DNA from: Triglochin maritima
Taxonomy: Eukaryota > Streptophyta > Magnoliopsida > Alismatales > Juncaginaceae
DNA: 64,000 nt
Reading direction: 5' to 3'
Assembly: GCA_963682175.1 (NCBI GenBank)
Contig: OY821771.1
Span: 42,118,201-42,182,200 of the forward strand
Positions 1-11,981 of the stretch are shown one piece after another. The notes beneath the pieces were generated by a model. That model worked only from the letters and a program-made list of their open reading frames with translations. It had not been told where the DNA came from and made no database searches. The translations under genes and the position numbers were made by a program. Within the stretch, counting starts at the first letter, position 1; each line of letters begins with the position of its first letter.

Positions 1-272
1 AAATAGTTTGCTTCTTTTTTCTTGCTTTCTAAAACCATATTTCTCATATATTTATAGATCTCTCTTAAGCTAACTCTAATCTCATTAGGTAAGTGAGCTT
101 AATGAACCTTTAGTCGTCCATTGCTTAGTCCATAGATTCAAATGTGTGTAACCCTTATATGACCCGATTATATTTGTAACACGCACAACAATTGGCACAT
201 AGATCGTAATTTGTTTTTAGCTAAACGTTACGACACATAATATAATCGGATTAATTATCATTTTAACTATTT
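1..272. other. AT-rich non-coding stretch
   Basis: I see no exon, RNA gene or repeat boundary here. It probably belongs to the upstream intron or 5' flank of the protease gene whose later exons begin at 2690. Confidence 0.4.
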
Positions 273-287
273 ATTCATTGTCATCTT

Positions 288-450
288 TATTGTGGAATCG
301 CAGATGGTCAGTTGCATTTGCATCATTTGGGTCAATTGGAAACAACCTCACTGTTTTACAGTGGTAGGGTTGCGTACATCCGACCCCCCCTTACCTCGTT
401 TAAGCGGGAGCCTCTTATGAGGCATTGGGGTTATGTTGATGTTGATGTTG
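288..450 (+). mobile_element. Au-like SINE, 5'-truncated
   Basis: The block has the 3' half typical of plant Au SINEs: a GGTAGGGTTGCGTACATCCG segment, a GGGAGCC segment, and a tail of TGTTGATG-type trinucleotides. It is flanked by a perfect 15-bp target-site duplication (ATTCATTGTCATCTT at 273-287 and 451-465), which marks LINE-style retroposition and sets both ends. At 163 bp the copy seems to lack part of the tRNA-derived head. A related copy lies on the minus strand near 45664-45790. The family name comes from remembered consensus features, not a search. Confidence 0.75.
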
Positions 451-649
451 ATTCATTGTCATCTTGATTAAAGGACACCTCCTTCAGTGTGAACACAATA
501 ATACTAATCAGAGTTTATTTTGGACATTTTGTGTCCTCTTTAGTGTTATTTTATTTTGGGGATCACCATGTAACATGTTGTTGACAACAATTTTAAAACC
601 CGCAATAAGCACGTTTAGAAAGGAATTCAACTCGGGCGCAATTAGTTTG

Positions 650-2271
650 TGTAATATCCTTAATCCTTCTTAAGACTAATCTTGTTTTGGCCTTGATTAG
701 GTGCTTAATGGAGTGGATTAAGATGGAGGGCTGAGATTGGTTTGATTTGGATGAGATGGGATGGATGGTGGAGATTTAGAAGAGAAGGGTTTAAGGAGGG
801 GTGAGTGTGATTCTCTCTCTCTCTTTCTCTCACCCGCCCAAACTCTCTCTCTCTCTCTCTGATCAGATCTCCGGCGTGTGAAGGTGCTCGTGGGGTGGAT
901 CTCGGAAGGTGAGGTGAAGCTCGGACGTTCGCCGGAGGGGAATAGATCGTTGATCGGTTGGAGTTCGCCGGAGAAGGTGTTTTGCGAGGAAAAGCTCGCC
1001 GTCTAGTCTTCGAAGGCTTCTTCAAGTCTTCAAGGTATGGCAAGCTTTACTTTGATGCTCACTTATGCTTTGGTGGGTGTCGGGGTGGTCGACGGTAGGC
1101 CGGAGGGCTCGTCGGACCCGTGCAGCTGCGTTCTGCACTATAATCGGTCGACCGGTGGCATGGTTCGGTCGACCGGTTGTAGAGTAATTTGGGCGGAAAC
1201 CCTTGCACCGGTCGAACGATACTCTTCGAATGGTCGACCGGTGGTACTTTTTATCAAGGGAATCTTGCTCTGTGTGTTTTCGGTCGAACGGGACCCCTTT
1301 GCCGTTCGACCGATCGGCAGTTTTGTTGGTTGGGCCGGTCCCGCAGTGAGGATTCGGTCGACCGGTTGTGACGTTTTGTTCGACCGTGTGGTACGGTTTT
1401 TGTGTGTTCTTGTGTTGTGAAGCCAGCTCGAGATGGCAACGGATCTCCGGCCCTAGTGGGGTGACCGGTGCCGGCCTGAGAGTGGTTCACGGGTGTTGTC
1501 GGGCCAGCCCAAGAAGGCAACGGATCTCCGGCCCTAGTGGGGTGACCAGTGCCGACCTGAGGGTGGTTCGCGTGTGGGGCCAGCTCAAGATGGCAACGGA
1601 TCTCCGGCCCTAGAGGGGTGATGGTGCCGGCCTGAGAGTGGTCTCTGGACAGCTCAAGATGGCAGCGGTATAGAGGATACCGACCTGAGAGTAATCCAGC
1701 GGTGCCTGGGGCACGTGTGTGTGTTGACCGAGTATATTTCTGGTCGTGGTGCCTGGGGCACGCGTGTTGTCGCCGAGGGAGTTTCCGGCAGTGGTGCCTG
1801 GGGCACGTGTGTGAGGGTGGGGCTAGAGGACCCGTGAGACTCGTCACTGTTTGGTGTCTACTGTGGTAGGGAGAGAGTTCCCGGGGACCCAGTGAGACGT
1901 TGATTGTCTATTGCACTTCATATCATGCATGCCTTAGATGTCTATTCATTTATTGTTATAGAGGTTTGGCATACGGGGTTTCCTCTCGGGAAACTCAGGC
2001 ATATTCATGTTTTATGTCAGGTCATAGGCAGCATTAAGAGGTGGTGACCGAGGAGGAGCGCTTTCGGGGTCGGATCCTGCTTTCTTGGTTTTTGAGGTCC
2101 AAGTGATTACATGTATATTTTCCTTATCTTTTGTTGTAATCACACTTTTGTAAACTCTCAGATATATATATTGTATATATGTTGGTGCACCAGTGACCTT
2201 TTTCTTTGGTAATATCCTCGGGTTATGTTTTATTAAAAATTTAAATTTCTTCCGCTTTCGAGGATGATACA
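650..2271 (+). mobile_element. Solo LTR, Ty3/gypsy (Tekay-like family A)
   Basis: This 1622-bp block starts TGTAATATCC, ends GATGATACA and is flanked by a perfect 5-bp duplication (GTTTG at 645-649 and 2272-2276). No primer-binding site or coding region follows, so it is a solo LTR. Its 3' half resembles the LTRs of the full element at 11982-22427 (GGAAACTCAGG, GTCGGATCCT and GTGATTAC segments in the same order) but is clearly diverged. It carries several CGGTCGACCG palindromes at 1145-1375 and two tandem-repeat fields at 1420-1810. It probably lies in the first intron of the protease gene. Confidence 0.85.
1420..1810 (+). repeat. Two tandem-repeat fields inside the solo LTR
   Basis: From about 1425 to 1650 a unit of roughly 70-80 bp is repeated about three times (core: GGCAACGGATCTCCGGCCCT followed by a GTGACC...CCTGAGAGTGG part). 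From about 1705 to 1815 a second unit of roughly 50 bp is repeated three times around the palindromic core GTGCCTGGGGCAC. Both fields lie fully inside the LTR, so they belong to the element. Confidence 0.7.
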
Positions 2272-2276
2272 GTTTG

Positions 2277-2689
2277 CAAGGAAAATGTAACTTGGAACTT
2301 TTCAACTATGGCTGATAGGGATGGAGCCAGAAAATTTTCCATGTGGGGGCTGGAAGGACTTTAACGTGTTAAGACTTTTGTAATTTTTCAAATTTGTGGG
2401 GACTTTTATATGTTAGGCTCTTGTAATTTGTAAATTTATGGGGGCTTTCACGTGTTAGGCTTATTAAAATTTTACAAGGGAAATGTAACCTTATTGAATA
2501 GCGTAACTAATTCATAGCTTTGGCTTTTAGTCCTTGAATGGAGCAAAATGCGTGGTATTTTACTGTCTGTATTTTGTCTTCAAGTTAATTGGGTGCAATA
2601 CATAACCCATATAATATATCTTTTGAGACATTATCGTTATAACATTTAGAGAAGTACAACAACATGAAGAGAAAATATTTTGTTGGCAG
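2277..2689 (+). other. Non-coding, probable intron sequence with a degenerate ~44-bp repeat
   Basis: No exon is visible. Between about 2348 and 2470 a unit of about 44 bp (GGCTTT..ACGTGTTAGGCTTTTGTAA-like) occurs about three times with drift. The stretch runs into the splice acceptor at 2688-2689. Confidence 0.45.
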
Positions 2690-5600
2690 AAAAACAGTGA
2701 GGCAGTTAAGCAATCACTCGATCAGCTTAGAGAAGTTGGGTGGGCTAAGAAATGGAGTTCACAACCATATGTATCTCGCCGCACGGTCAGTCTTCCGTTT
2801 GAAAGAGTTTCTAGGAATATAGTTGTGAAGGCATAGCATGTAGTTCTAACGATTGTTTAGTTTTTCCTTTTTCCTTCTGTTTGTTTTTCTTAATGAAGTT
2901 TCTTTCACGTGTCTCTAATTTTATTTTGAATTTGTGTAGACAACAATGAGGGAACTAACAAGTCTTGGGATAAAAATTGCAGAAAATCTAGCTATCCCAA
3001 GTGTCCGAAATGATGTAAGTCCCTGCACACAATTGAATTCATGCCTTTTTCAGTTGATCACCCATATCTCCATGTATTTTTCATAAGTAATTTTTTGTGA
3101 ACAAGCCGAATATAACATAATAATTCACCAGTCACTTTATTCCTTTGGCCATTTGTCAATTAGCACATGCCCAAGTAGCAATTTAAAATAAATAAATAAA
3201 CAAACTATATGATGGTAAGATGTATCATGTTGATTAGCACTGCCAATGCATGCTGGGCTGCAGGCCTAATTGGGTATGAATGTTGCTTTCAATTTGCTAT
3301 TTTTGTAACTGAAGCTTCTAACTGCCTAACTCCCCTTTGAACTACTATTTCTAGAAATCCAAATAACACTCGAACCTCTTCCCACAGCATAAATTAGAAC
3401 TACTATGCTCCTTAGAGGACGTCTTACTGTTTAGGATAATCACAATATCAACTTTTATATTGAACGTCCAACCCTTCCGTGGTTCTGTAATTTGTCCTGC
3501 ATGTTCTGTCCTAAAACCATTTTTTCTCTCTTGTGGAAGATCACTTATTCTCCATATCCTTGATTTTTCTTGGTTGATGGGAAGTAGGAAAGTTATAACT
3601 AATTAATGATGCTTCTGAATCTATAAAACTTGCACATGAATTGGTTACCTGATTTTATATTATCTTTCATAATATTCTATACCTGGTGATCCAGGCAGCC
3701 TTTCTTTTCACTGTGGTCGGAACAACAGGATTTTTGGGAGTGATTGCAGGTCAGCTTCCAGGGGTATGTCATATTGTCTAAATAGTCATTCTGAAAGCAT
3801 ATTCTAAATAGGTGGATTTCTAATTTACACATGAAATTTCTCACTACCTAATTTATCATTTTGTGTCTTTAATGCATTTTTTGCCCAATATTTCCTTTTT
3901 TTCCCGTCTTCATGTGCTTGCTTTTGACTTATATAGTCAAATATAATCTGTATTAACTTGCAAATTGTTGTGATACTCACTGCATATGTTTTTTTAAAAT
4001 GTACATATCTAAGCTGGTAATTATGAATTCACAGGTAATCGTGCAGGATGGGTTTTTTTCTCATTTTTTCTGATCTCTTTCATTCCAGATGTAGTGAAGC
4101 CTTCTTCCACATTCTGTGATATGATTTCTTAAATATTTTATACTTTTATTTTATCATCTTGGTATTTGTAGCATGTTCTAGTTATTATGAAATTTTAGAG
4201 AAGAGAGATCCACTGCCCCTAAAATATTTTAACATTAAATTACCCTTATCGATCAATAAAAATTTAGGTTGCAAGTGGAAATCCAAATCATAGATCTTGA
4301 TTTGTGAATCAAGTTGTCCATGGACGTCAAAAACTATAAAATTTGGAATATGTTTTGTGTAAGATCAATATATAGATAAAATAAAAACACAATATTTGTT
4401 ACAAAACTCGGTCTACTAGTCTTATATGAAATGACATTCAAATTAATGATTTCTGTCATACATGGATAACTTGAGTAGTAAATCAAAATCTACAGTTTGT
4501 ATTTTCCATTGAAATTTAAATATCAATTCATCAACAAAGGTAAATTCATGTCAACATATTTTAATGGTTCTGGATCCATGATCTGTCCTCAATTTAGATG
4601 ATCTCTCAAATAAAATTTCATCATGTGTATTTTATTGTTTTGTGCTCACATCAAAATTTTGCAGGACTGGGGTTTCTTCGTGCCTTACTTAATTGGAAGC
4701 ATTTCATTGATAGTTTTGGCAGTGGGAAGCACTTCTCCAGGGTATGTTCGCTGATCTTTGAGTTTTTCCTCTCAAATTTCAAAATCACAAAGTCAATTTA
4801 GTTCCTCTCATCACTTGAAAGATAAAGCTTTCCTACATGTAAGCTTTATTTCACTAATGCATTATCATACAACAAAAAAATCTCCGGCCTTTCAATCCTT
4901 TGAAAAAGTTTTAATTTTAAATGGGATGTGGTAATACAACATAGCAAGATGGGTTTTTTTAAAAGTAGTTAGGTGCAATATATCAAAATGTTATTCAAGA
5001 TTTCAAACTTTAATTATCTTATGGATTTGATGGGTCTTTAAGAATTCTGACACAGGTGGCCAGTAGGATGTTCTTCCAGTTTATCATAGAGAAAGAGTGA
5101 GATCTTAACTCAACCGGCTATTTTACCACAGAAACACCATCGTGTTATACTTCAATGCAGCTTTGCAATTACACTCGAAGTACAATAAGATTGTTGGCAC
5201 ATGCTCTCCTGGATGAAAGGAATTTTGGTCTCATGTTAATTTGTTATAAAGCCACATGATTTGGCATCACCATATCAAGATCTTCTCTCTAAATTAAATA
5301 AGATATATATATAGTGTCCTCAAATTATTTGCCATTGTTTATTGTGTACTGTGCAGTCTTCTTCAGGCTTCTATTGACGGGTTTTCTTCATTTTTCCCTG
5401 ATTATCAAGAAAGGATTGCTAGGCATGAAGCAGCTCATTTTTTAGGTTAGTTGAGGTAATTTTTCATATCATTTCTGCATTGACATTCAGTAATGTTACA
5501 TGCTCTGATCTGTTCCGAAGGATGAAAGGAACATCATCTATTTATTTCAACACATTTCCTGGTAATCTAGATGATTTATCATGTTTATTCTCTTCATGTT

Positions 5601-7249
5601 GTGTAAAATAATGTAGCGAAACATAGCCCAACATCGTTTGTAGAAAGGTAATGCACAGAGGTCACAGAACTCTATCGTCAATTGTTCGCACAATCAACGT
5701 AAGAGTAGGTTGGCAACACATCCAAATGACACATGTTGCCAACGTCCAGTCAATAAGTTGAAACATGTATTTTGTTAGGTTTCCCTATAGATATGCATAA
5801 AAAAATTCCATTTCCTATAATGTTTTATATGACATTGCACTCTAAATCAGTCTCTATTTTCATGCATCGCAAACCTGTTGAGATGTAGCTCCATGAATTC
5901 ACAGTGGCCTACTTGATTGGTCTGCCGATTCTGGGGTACTCTTTGGACATTGGCAAAGAACATGTCAACCTGATCGATGAGAAGCTGCAGAAACTTATTT
6001 ATAGTGGGGAGCTTGATGACAAGCAGCTTGACCGGTAACTAGATTCTTACTGCTTCTTGGGAAAAGGAAAATATTATTTTCATGGCAAGATAGTTTGTGG
6101 AAATAGCAACTTTCCATTAGGATTACTTAAAGCTTATGTGTTTTAACTACTTGCATTTTGATTCAATCATTACATTCGGTCAATTTGTGATGTGTGTTAT
6201 TTGCCACCACATGGGAACGTTCTCTTGAAGTCTTGAACATGACATGTTGGTGCATAGTTTTCTAGTTTTTTTGGTTCATATTGTGGTTTTGCAATCCTAG
6301 TCACATTTTCGATATTTTTCCATATTTGTACAGATGACAAGTCAGATTTCTGCGTTCCTAGCTTATATTATTATCATTGCCAGACAGTTGGATTTGGCTA
6401 AAGAAGAATGTCCTTTATTTCACGACTTACTGTGGGAAATTGGGAATTAAAATGGTTCCTGCTCGTCTTCCCTACAATTTTAAGCTTATAAAGCGATCTT
6501 CATAGTTTTTTTACCAAGTTCTTTGTTTACAAGCGAGTCTCGTAAGCCAATGTGAATGGATAATTAACTGTGGGACTTATTAAACTCCTACGAGCCAATG
6601 TTGAGTTATGAATAGTTGAAGGTAAATTACAGGTTGGCAGTTGTGTCTATGGCTGGATTAGCAGCAGAAGGTCTCACATATGACAAGGTGATAGGCCAAT
6701 CCGCTGATCTCTTTACTCTTCAGGTATATTATGTGATCTTGTGCTTTCCAAGTTTTTTTCCCCATGCAGATCATTCCATTGCTTATTTTGTAACTAGAAT
6801 GTATTTTCCTTTGTCCCCGTCAGAGGTTTCTAAATAGGAGCAAACCTCAGCTGAGAAAAGAACAGCAACAGAATCTTACTAGATGGGCGGCAAGTTTTCT
6901 CCCTTCACTCATTTTGATTGAATTACAGTAGCTGAATTGATGGAAAAATAATAAATGAACCAAAAATATTGCAGGTTTTATTTGCTGCTTCTCTCGTAAA
7001 AAATAACAAGCTTGCACATGAAGCTCTGATGTCGGCAATGTCGAACAAAGCAACGGTTTTGGAATGTATAGAGGCAATTGAGAAGGGTGAGTAAATTTTA
7101 CTCCATGCAGATAAAAGATCTTATTGCAGATTCTAACATTCTAAATCATTGTATTTGTAAGTGATTATTTTCCTGTCGATAATTCCTTGCGCGCGGTCCG
7201 ATATATGTTGCTACTATAGCACTTCTGTGGAAGAGCAGAAGGGTTCTAG
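2690..7249 (+). CDS. M41-like (FtsH-type, AAA-less) plastid metalloprotease, 3' exons
   Basis: Partial spliced gene. Exons in one unbroken frame: 2690-2785, 2940-3014, 3695-3763, 4665-4741, 5357-5445, 5905-6034, 6633-6723, 6824-6889, 6975-7086 and a tiny last exon ending at TAG 7247-7249 (acceptor near 7235 or 7238, uncertain). The first exon(s), with start and transit peptide, are not in the window. About 270 residues are visible: a lead segment (KKWSSQPYVSRRT), two hydrophobic membrane segments (about residues 58-80 and 82-102), then the zinc-protease motif HEAAH (residues 129-133, bases 5424-5438) and a downstream AGLAAEG segment as in peptidase M41. There is no AAA+ ATPase domain. It resembles the Arabidopsis At5g27290 / VIRESCENT3-like chloroplast proteins (from memory). 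The intron after 6889 uses a GC donor. HEXXH is intact, so peptidase activity is possible, but the substrate is unknown. Confidence 0.8.
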
Positions 7250-7254
7250 TAAAG

Positions 7255-8238
7255 TAATTTTTTTTCAAAATAATCAAAAAAAAATAAAAAATTGGAAGAA
7301 TATGCACTTTGAAAACTTAATTGGCAAAGTATGCACATTAAAAATGGCACCACAGGTGCCGTTTTCATTAACTAAAAACGGCATCCCTAATGCCGTTTTT
7401 ACACTTGATAAAAACGGCATCCGTGATGTCGTTTTTACCTGGGAATTTTTTTTCTCGGTTTCGAGCTGTTGTTTTTAGCTAAGTTATGTTGAACAAGCAA
7501 CGTGTCGGTCGGGGGTCTCGCTCCCCGGTGAGCGAGCGGCGTTCCACCCGCCGGTGAGGTGGCGGGGGTTGAAAGGGGGCAACGCTCCCTGGATTTTTTT
7601 GGATCTTTAAATTGTTTCATATAGATTTTTTTTAATCCAAAACATACTTGCATAAAACTCATTGCAAAAAAAATGATCTACAACCCCGCCACAATCAGTA
7701 TGTTTTCGATTAAAAAATTTCCAGATCAAACAATTTAAAGATCCAAAAGTATGTAATAAGACTTACCAAGAACTATACGTCCATATGTTCCTCCATCTCT
7801 AGAACAAAAAAGTACCTACATATGCGGGCATCATGAGTCACAAGTATGTTTTGGATTAAAAAAAATCTATATCAAACAATTTAAAGATCAAAAAAAAATC
7901 CAGGGGGCGCTGCCCCCTTTCAACCCCCGCCACCTCACCGGCGAGGTGGAACGCCGCTCGCTCACCGGGGAGCGAGACCCCCGACCAACCGTTGCTTGTT
8001 CAACATAACTTAGCTAAAAACAACAGCACGAAACCGAGAAAAAAAATTCCCAGGTAAAAACGACATCACGGATGCCGATTTTATCAAGTGTAAAAACGGC
8101 ATCAGTGATGCCGTTTTTAGTTAATGAAAACGGCACCTGTGGTGCTGTTTTTAATGTGCATACTTTGCCAATTAAGTTTTCAAAGTGCATATTCTTCCAA
8201 TTTTTTATTTATTTTTTGATTATTTTGAAAAATTTTCC
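7255..8238. mobile_element. Foldback / Mutator-like long-inverted-repeat element
   Basis: A 984-bp element made of two inverted arms of about 400 bp (about 7255-7655 and 7840-8238) around a spacer of about 185 bp. It is flanked by a perfect 10-bp direct repeat (TCTAGTAAAG at 7245-7254 and 8239-8248), compatible with the 9-bp duplication of Mutator-like elements. Each arm carries smaller palindromes of the form AAAACGGCAT..ATGCCGTTTT and a GC-rich CTCGCTCCCCGGTGAGCGAG block. It encodes no protein. It begins five bases after the probable stop codon of the protease gene, so it lies in the 3' UTR or terminator region. Confidence 0.85.
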
Positions 8239-9359
8239 TCTAGTAAAGCATATTGAAAATGGGAGCTATGTATTTGCTCAGCACACCTTGGTAAATGTTG
8301 ATCATTTCTCCTCTTCGATAAGTCCTCAAAGTTGTGCATGTATTTCTCTTGCAACTTGTCTGTCTAATCCTCTATTAATATGTAACGTCCCCACAATAGC
8401 GAAAAATTTAAACTTTAAAAGATACTCAATAGTCATAGATAACCAGATCACATGAGAACACTACTCAAAATATATACATATAATATACCGTATACAAGAG
8501 TTGTCAAAAGTATGACTACATCAAAATACAATAGATAGAAATACAAGTAGTCATAATAACCTCAAAATAGACACGAGGACCCGACTCCTAAATTTACTCG
8601 TCTTCAGTCACCACCATACCAGCTCTCAAAGGGGAAACATGAAAAACATAGACAACAATGCTTGAATTTCCATAAGGAAACCTCGTATGTTAAGCTCACC
8701 TACATACACATGCAATACATGACCTATCATATTCGTATAAATGTGGCAACATAAAATCATAATAGTTATTTCCCCACGCAGGGGCCGTAAGGTCATCATT
8801 TCTACATTATTTGGACATCCGTAGATACACACCGTATGCACATGCAGTCATACGGAGAGTATGCGACACACCCTCACTCGCAGCTACACTAGTCATATGG
8901 GTTCGGTGAAAGTCGCGCACACTTCCGAGTCATCATCATATGTGATCCGTGGTCGCAATGCCACAATCCACCAGAGTCGTCACTCTGGTTGGTCATACTC
9001 GTCAGCTGTGTCACAGTTGGGCGATCATACTCGTCGGAACAACATCAGTCGAGCACATCCGCTGAAACAACATCGATCGGTCATCTCCGTCCCCACATAG
9101 GTTAAGTCACATCTCCGTCGCTAGACAGGCTAACGATCATCATGCTCCGTAAAGACACATCATATAGATCATGCAAAGGGAATATGGTCTCACAGGTCTA
9201 CTACCTAGGTCTCAATGCATATGTTATATCATGGAACATAAGTCATAAAAGAAAATCACGCACCAACACGCTCATAATCATACAATGCAATCCAGTGTAT
9301 TAAAACGGATAGAGTCTCAACTTATAAAGGACAAAGCATCTACTTAAAAAGGACAAAGT

Positions 9360-10901
9360 TGTGGGGAACGTATGGGGCCCTCTAGTGATCGTAATTAACT
9401 AAAGTGCGGAATTAAAACATAATTACGAAACTAACAACTAATCATGCAGGGGTTAGATGAGAGTTAGAGAACTTGCAAACCACGTTGTAGTCGACACCCG
9501 ATGTAACGAGGTTCGGCACCCTCCCCGGGTCCTAGTCCTCACTCACAAGCCCCGCTCGTCCCTCGAGCCTCGCTTGTGGTTTCCACTATCCAATCTCCGT
9601 TACCAGGCCAAGATCAACGCCTTTACAAACAACGAGCCTCGCGAACACCCTCGCCTCGCCCGTGTCTCCTCTCACAACCCGAGAGGGAGCTTCCCCGAAG
9701 CTATTACAACTCTTGTGATTTGGATGAAGGAATGAATCACACTTCTTGCTAATGACACTCTAACTTTGAGCACACTTGGATCATGATATGGATCTAGGAA
9801 TACAAGTGGTGAAGTTTTGGCTTGAGTGTATAGGATTTGAGCTTTGAAGGTTTGGGAAAGATAGCACAATGATACTTGATGTTTGGAGAGTGTAGTTCTT
9901 ATGTTGTGCTTCTAATGAGGTCCTTATATAGGCTTCAAAGCTCTTAGAGCCGTTGGGGAGTGGGTGAGAGAGTTGACCCATGAAATGTGATGATGTGACA
10001 AAAGTTCGGGCAGAATTTGCACGCTCCTCGGTAGACCGTTAACTAAACGGATTACCGAAGCAGGTCATTTCGGTTTACCGGATCCTATTCGGTTAACCGC
10101 TCACTCAACTCCAGTAGCTCTCTAACTAGCAACCCTAATACAATTCGGTTTACCGAAACCCATTCGGTTAACCGTTCCAAACTGGACAGTAAGATTGGTA
10201 GGGTTCTGTTAATGCTAGGTTCGGTTGACCGTCTATACTTCGGTATACCGAAGTTAACGCGGGTTTTGCGCTGACAATGCGTGGGAAATTGTTTTACCAA
10301 TAACGGTCAAGTTAAATAGCCGTTGGGCTCCTAAAGCGATATGATTCGTTTGACCGAATGAAGTTCGGTGTACCGAATATGGATAAGTCAATTGAGCTTT
10401 AGGTCAAGATTTAAATACGACCGTTGGAGCAAAGTCCAAAACCGGTCCAGGCTAATTCGGTCTACCGAAGGTGGTTCGGTATACCGAGGTGGTTATTCCA
10501 GGGAACACCTAAAGGATTCTACACGGTTGACCGCAAGGTGTTCGGTGGACCGAACTCTACAGGATTCGGTTTACCGAGAGGGGTTCGGTTAACCATGGGG
10601 ATACGGGACAGAATCCTAATGTGCTCAAGTTTACATTATTCCTAAGGACTCAAATTATACTAAATTACATATTGGTCCAAAGCTTGATTACATGTCTTGA
10701 GTCTTTATCTTCTTGTCCCAAAGCTCCTTGGCTTGATTCTTCATCAACCTATTAAGAATATCGCAAGTACATGAATATGTATGCAATGCATGTATTCATG
10801 TTTGCTTACTTTGATTGTCTAGGTTGATTGATTAAATATAGATTAAGATTAGATTACTTAATCATCAAAACTAAATAAAGATTAAGGCCAAAAAGCCAAC
10901 A
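9360..10901 (+). mobile_element. Nested solo LTR with paired CGGTNNACCG dyads
   Basis: A 1542-bp block from TGTGGGGAACG to AAGCCAACA with a perfect 5-bp duplication (AAAGT at 9355-9359 and 10902-10906). It was inserted into the reverse LTR, inside a minisatellite. From about 10025 to 10600 it holds about 16 copies of a TTCGGTNNACCGAA-like palindrome, mostly in pairs about 20 bp apart. No primer-binding site or coding sequence follows. The superfamily cannot be decided from the LTR alone; the strand is given by the TG...CA orientation and is tentative. Confidence 0.8.
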
Positions 10902-10906
10902 AAAGT

Positions 10907-11145
10907 AACAGATTATAAATGACAAACCTCCATTTAAAAAGGACAGACTAACAGATTATAAAGGACAAACATCCATTTAAAAAGGACAAACTTTCACTTA
11001 AAAAAGACATAATAACATATTATAATGGACAAAGTCTCTACTTAAAAATGACAGAATAACATATTATAAAAGACAAACCTCCATTCAAAAATGACAAAGT
11101 AATAGATTATAAAGGATAAAACTCCACTTAAAAATGACACAATAA
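10907..11145 (+). repeat. ~42-bp minisatellite
   Basis: About six imperfect copies of a unit like AACAGATTATAAAGGACAAA followed by CCTCCATTTAAAAAGGAC. The same repeat resumes left of the nested LTR (about 9305-9359), so the array was once continuous and was split by that insertion. It lies inside the reverse-oriented LTR. Confidence 0.75.
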
Positions 11146-11610
11146 TTACTTCAGCTCATCAACGACGAAGCCTCCGACGTCTTGCCCAACCCCTTACACA
11201 TCTTGTATAATAAAAACCAACTAATTGAACTTGCCATACCTTTAAGGTCTGAAGAAGCCTTCGAAGAACAACGATGATCGCTTCCACGCAAACGAGCTCT
11301 CTCCAGCGAACTGCGAGTTTGATGAAGCTTGAATCCTCTCCCAACTCTTCATCATTCTCCTTTTGATCCTCCTTCCCAGCCAGAATCCCTCTCTTCCCAC
11401 GACCAAAACAGTTCTTCTTCTTAACAACTCCTTTCTTCTCTTCTCTTAATCTCTTTCTTCAAACTCCTCATTTTCTCTCTTACTTCTCTTAATCTTTTCT
11501 CCGACAAACCTAACTCCGATCACCTCGTCAACCACAAGCACAACTCCGCCGGCCACTCTCCCGAAATCTTCTTCCTCGTAGCTACCGGGGAGAGAGAGTA
11601 AATGAAGCCT

Positions 11611-11862
11611 TTATATCCATTGGTATTTTAGTTTTGAATTATGTTTTTTAGTTCGTAGTCAATTTACTTTAAGCTCCAACAACAAAATTACCATCAAAAC
11701 CTCTAAATATCACAGCATCACTTTAAATGTTTTTTTGGGTATCTGCTCTGTATTGTTTTCTTACTTCGACCGAAAAATTAATTGAAGTAATTGTGTTTTC
11801 ATCAATTTAACCCATCAACCAAATTCCATTTCCATCAAATCAACCACCACGTCGGAACCGGA
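11611..11862 (+). promoter_or_regulatory. Presumed promoter/5' UTR of the disrupted gene
   Basis: AT-rich sequence directly upstream of the start codon at 11863. I see no clear TATA box. Assigned by position only. Confidence 0.3.
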
Positions 11863-11981
11863 ATGGCTCTCCCACTCCACCATTGCGCCACCCCTCGCCG
11901 TTCCCTCCACACCACATCCACTCACACCCTTCTTTCCCGAGCCCAAACCAGGAACTCTCTCGAACTTTCTCGAAGACCCCC

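Larger units (their letters stand above)
8381..11610 (-). mobile_element. Reverse-oriented family-A LTR, interrupted; right end uncertain
   Basis: It starts TGTAACGTCCCC at 8381, the reverse complement of a Tekay-like LTR end. At 11229-11270 it matches the reverse complement of the 1000-1045 part of the solo LTR at 650-2271 (CTTGCCATACCTT..GAAGAAGCCTTCGAAG). So one diverged LTR of the same family lies here on the minus strand, split by the solo LTR at 9360-10901. By comparison with 650-2271 the right end should fall near 11600, but I found neither a clean terminus nor a target-site duplication. No internal domain is present. Confidence 0.6.

Noticed and set aside
811..862. CT-rich microsatellite as a possible GAGA-type regulatory site
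   Set aside because: It lies inside the solo LTR and is simple repeat sequence; no gene start is near.
705..1043. Minus-strand 112-codon frame at the left end of the solo LTR
   Set aside because: Low complexity driven by CT/GA runs in the LTR; no support for a gene.
2305..2345. GGGATGGAGCCAGA as a hAT transposon end
   Set aside because: No matching inverted end or 8-bp duplication was found nearby.
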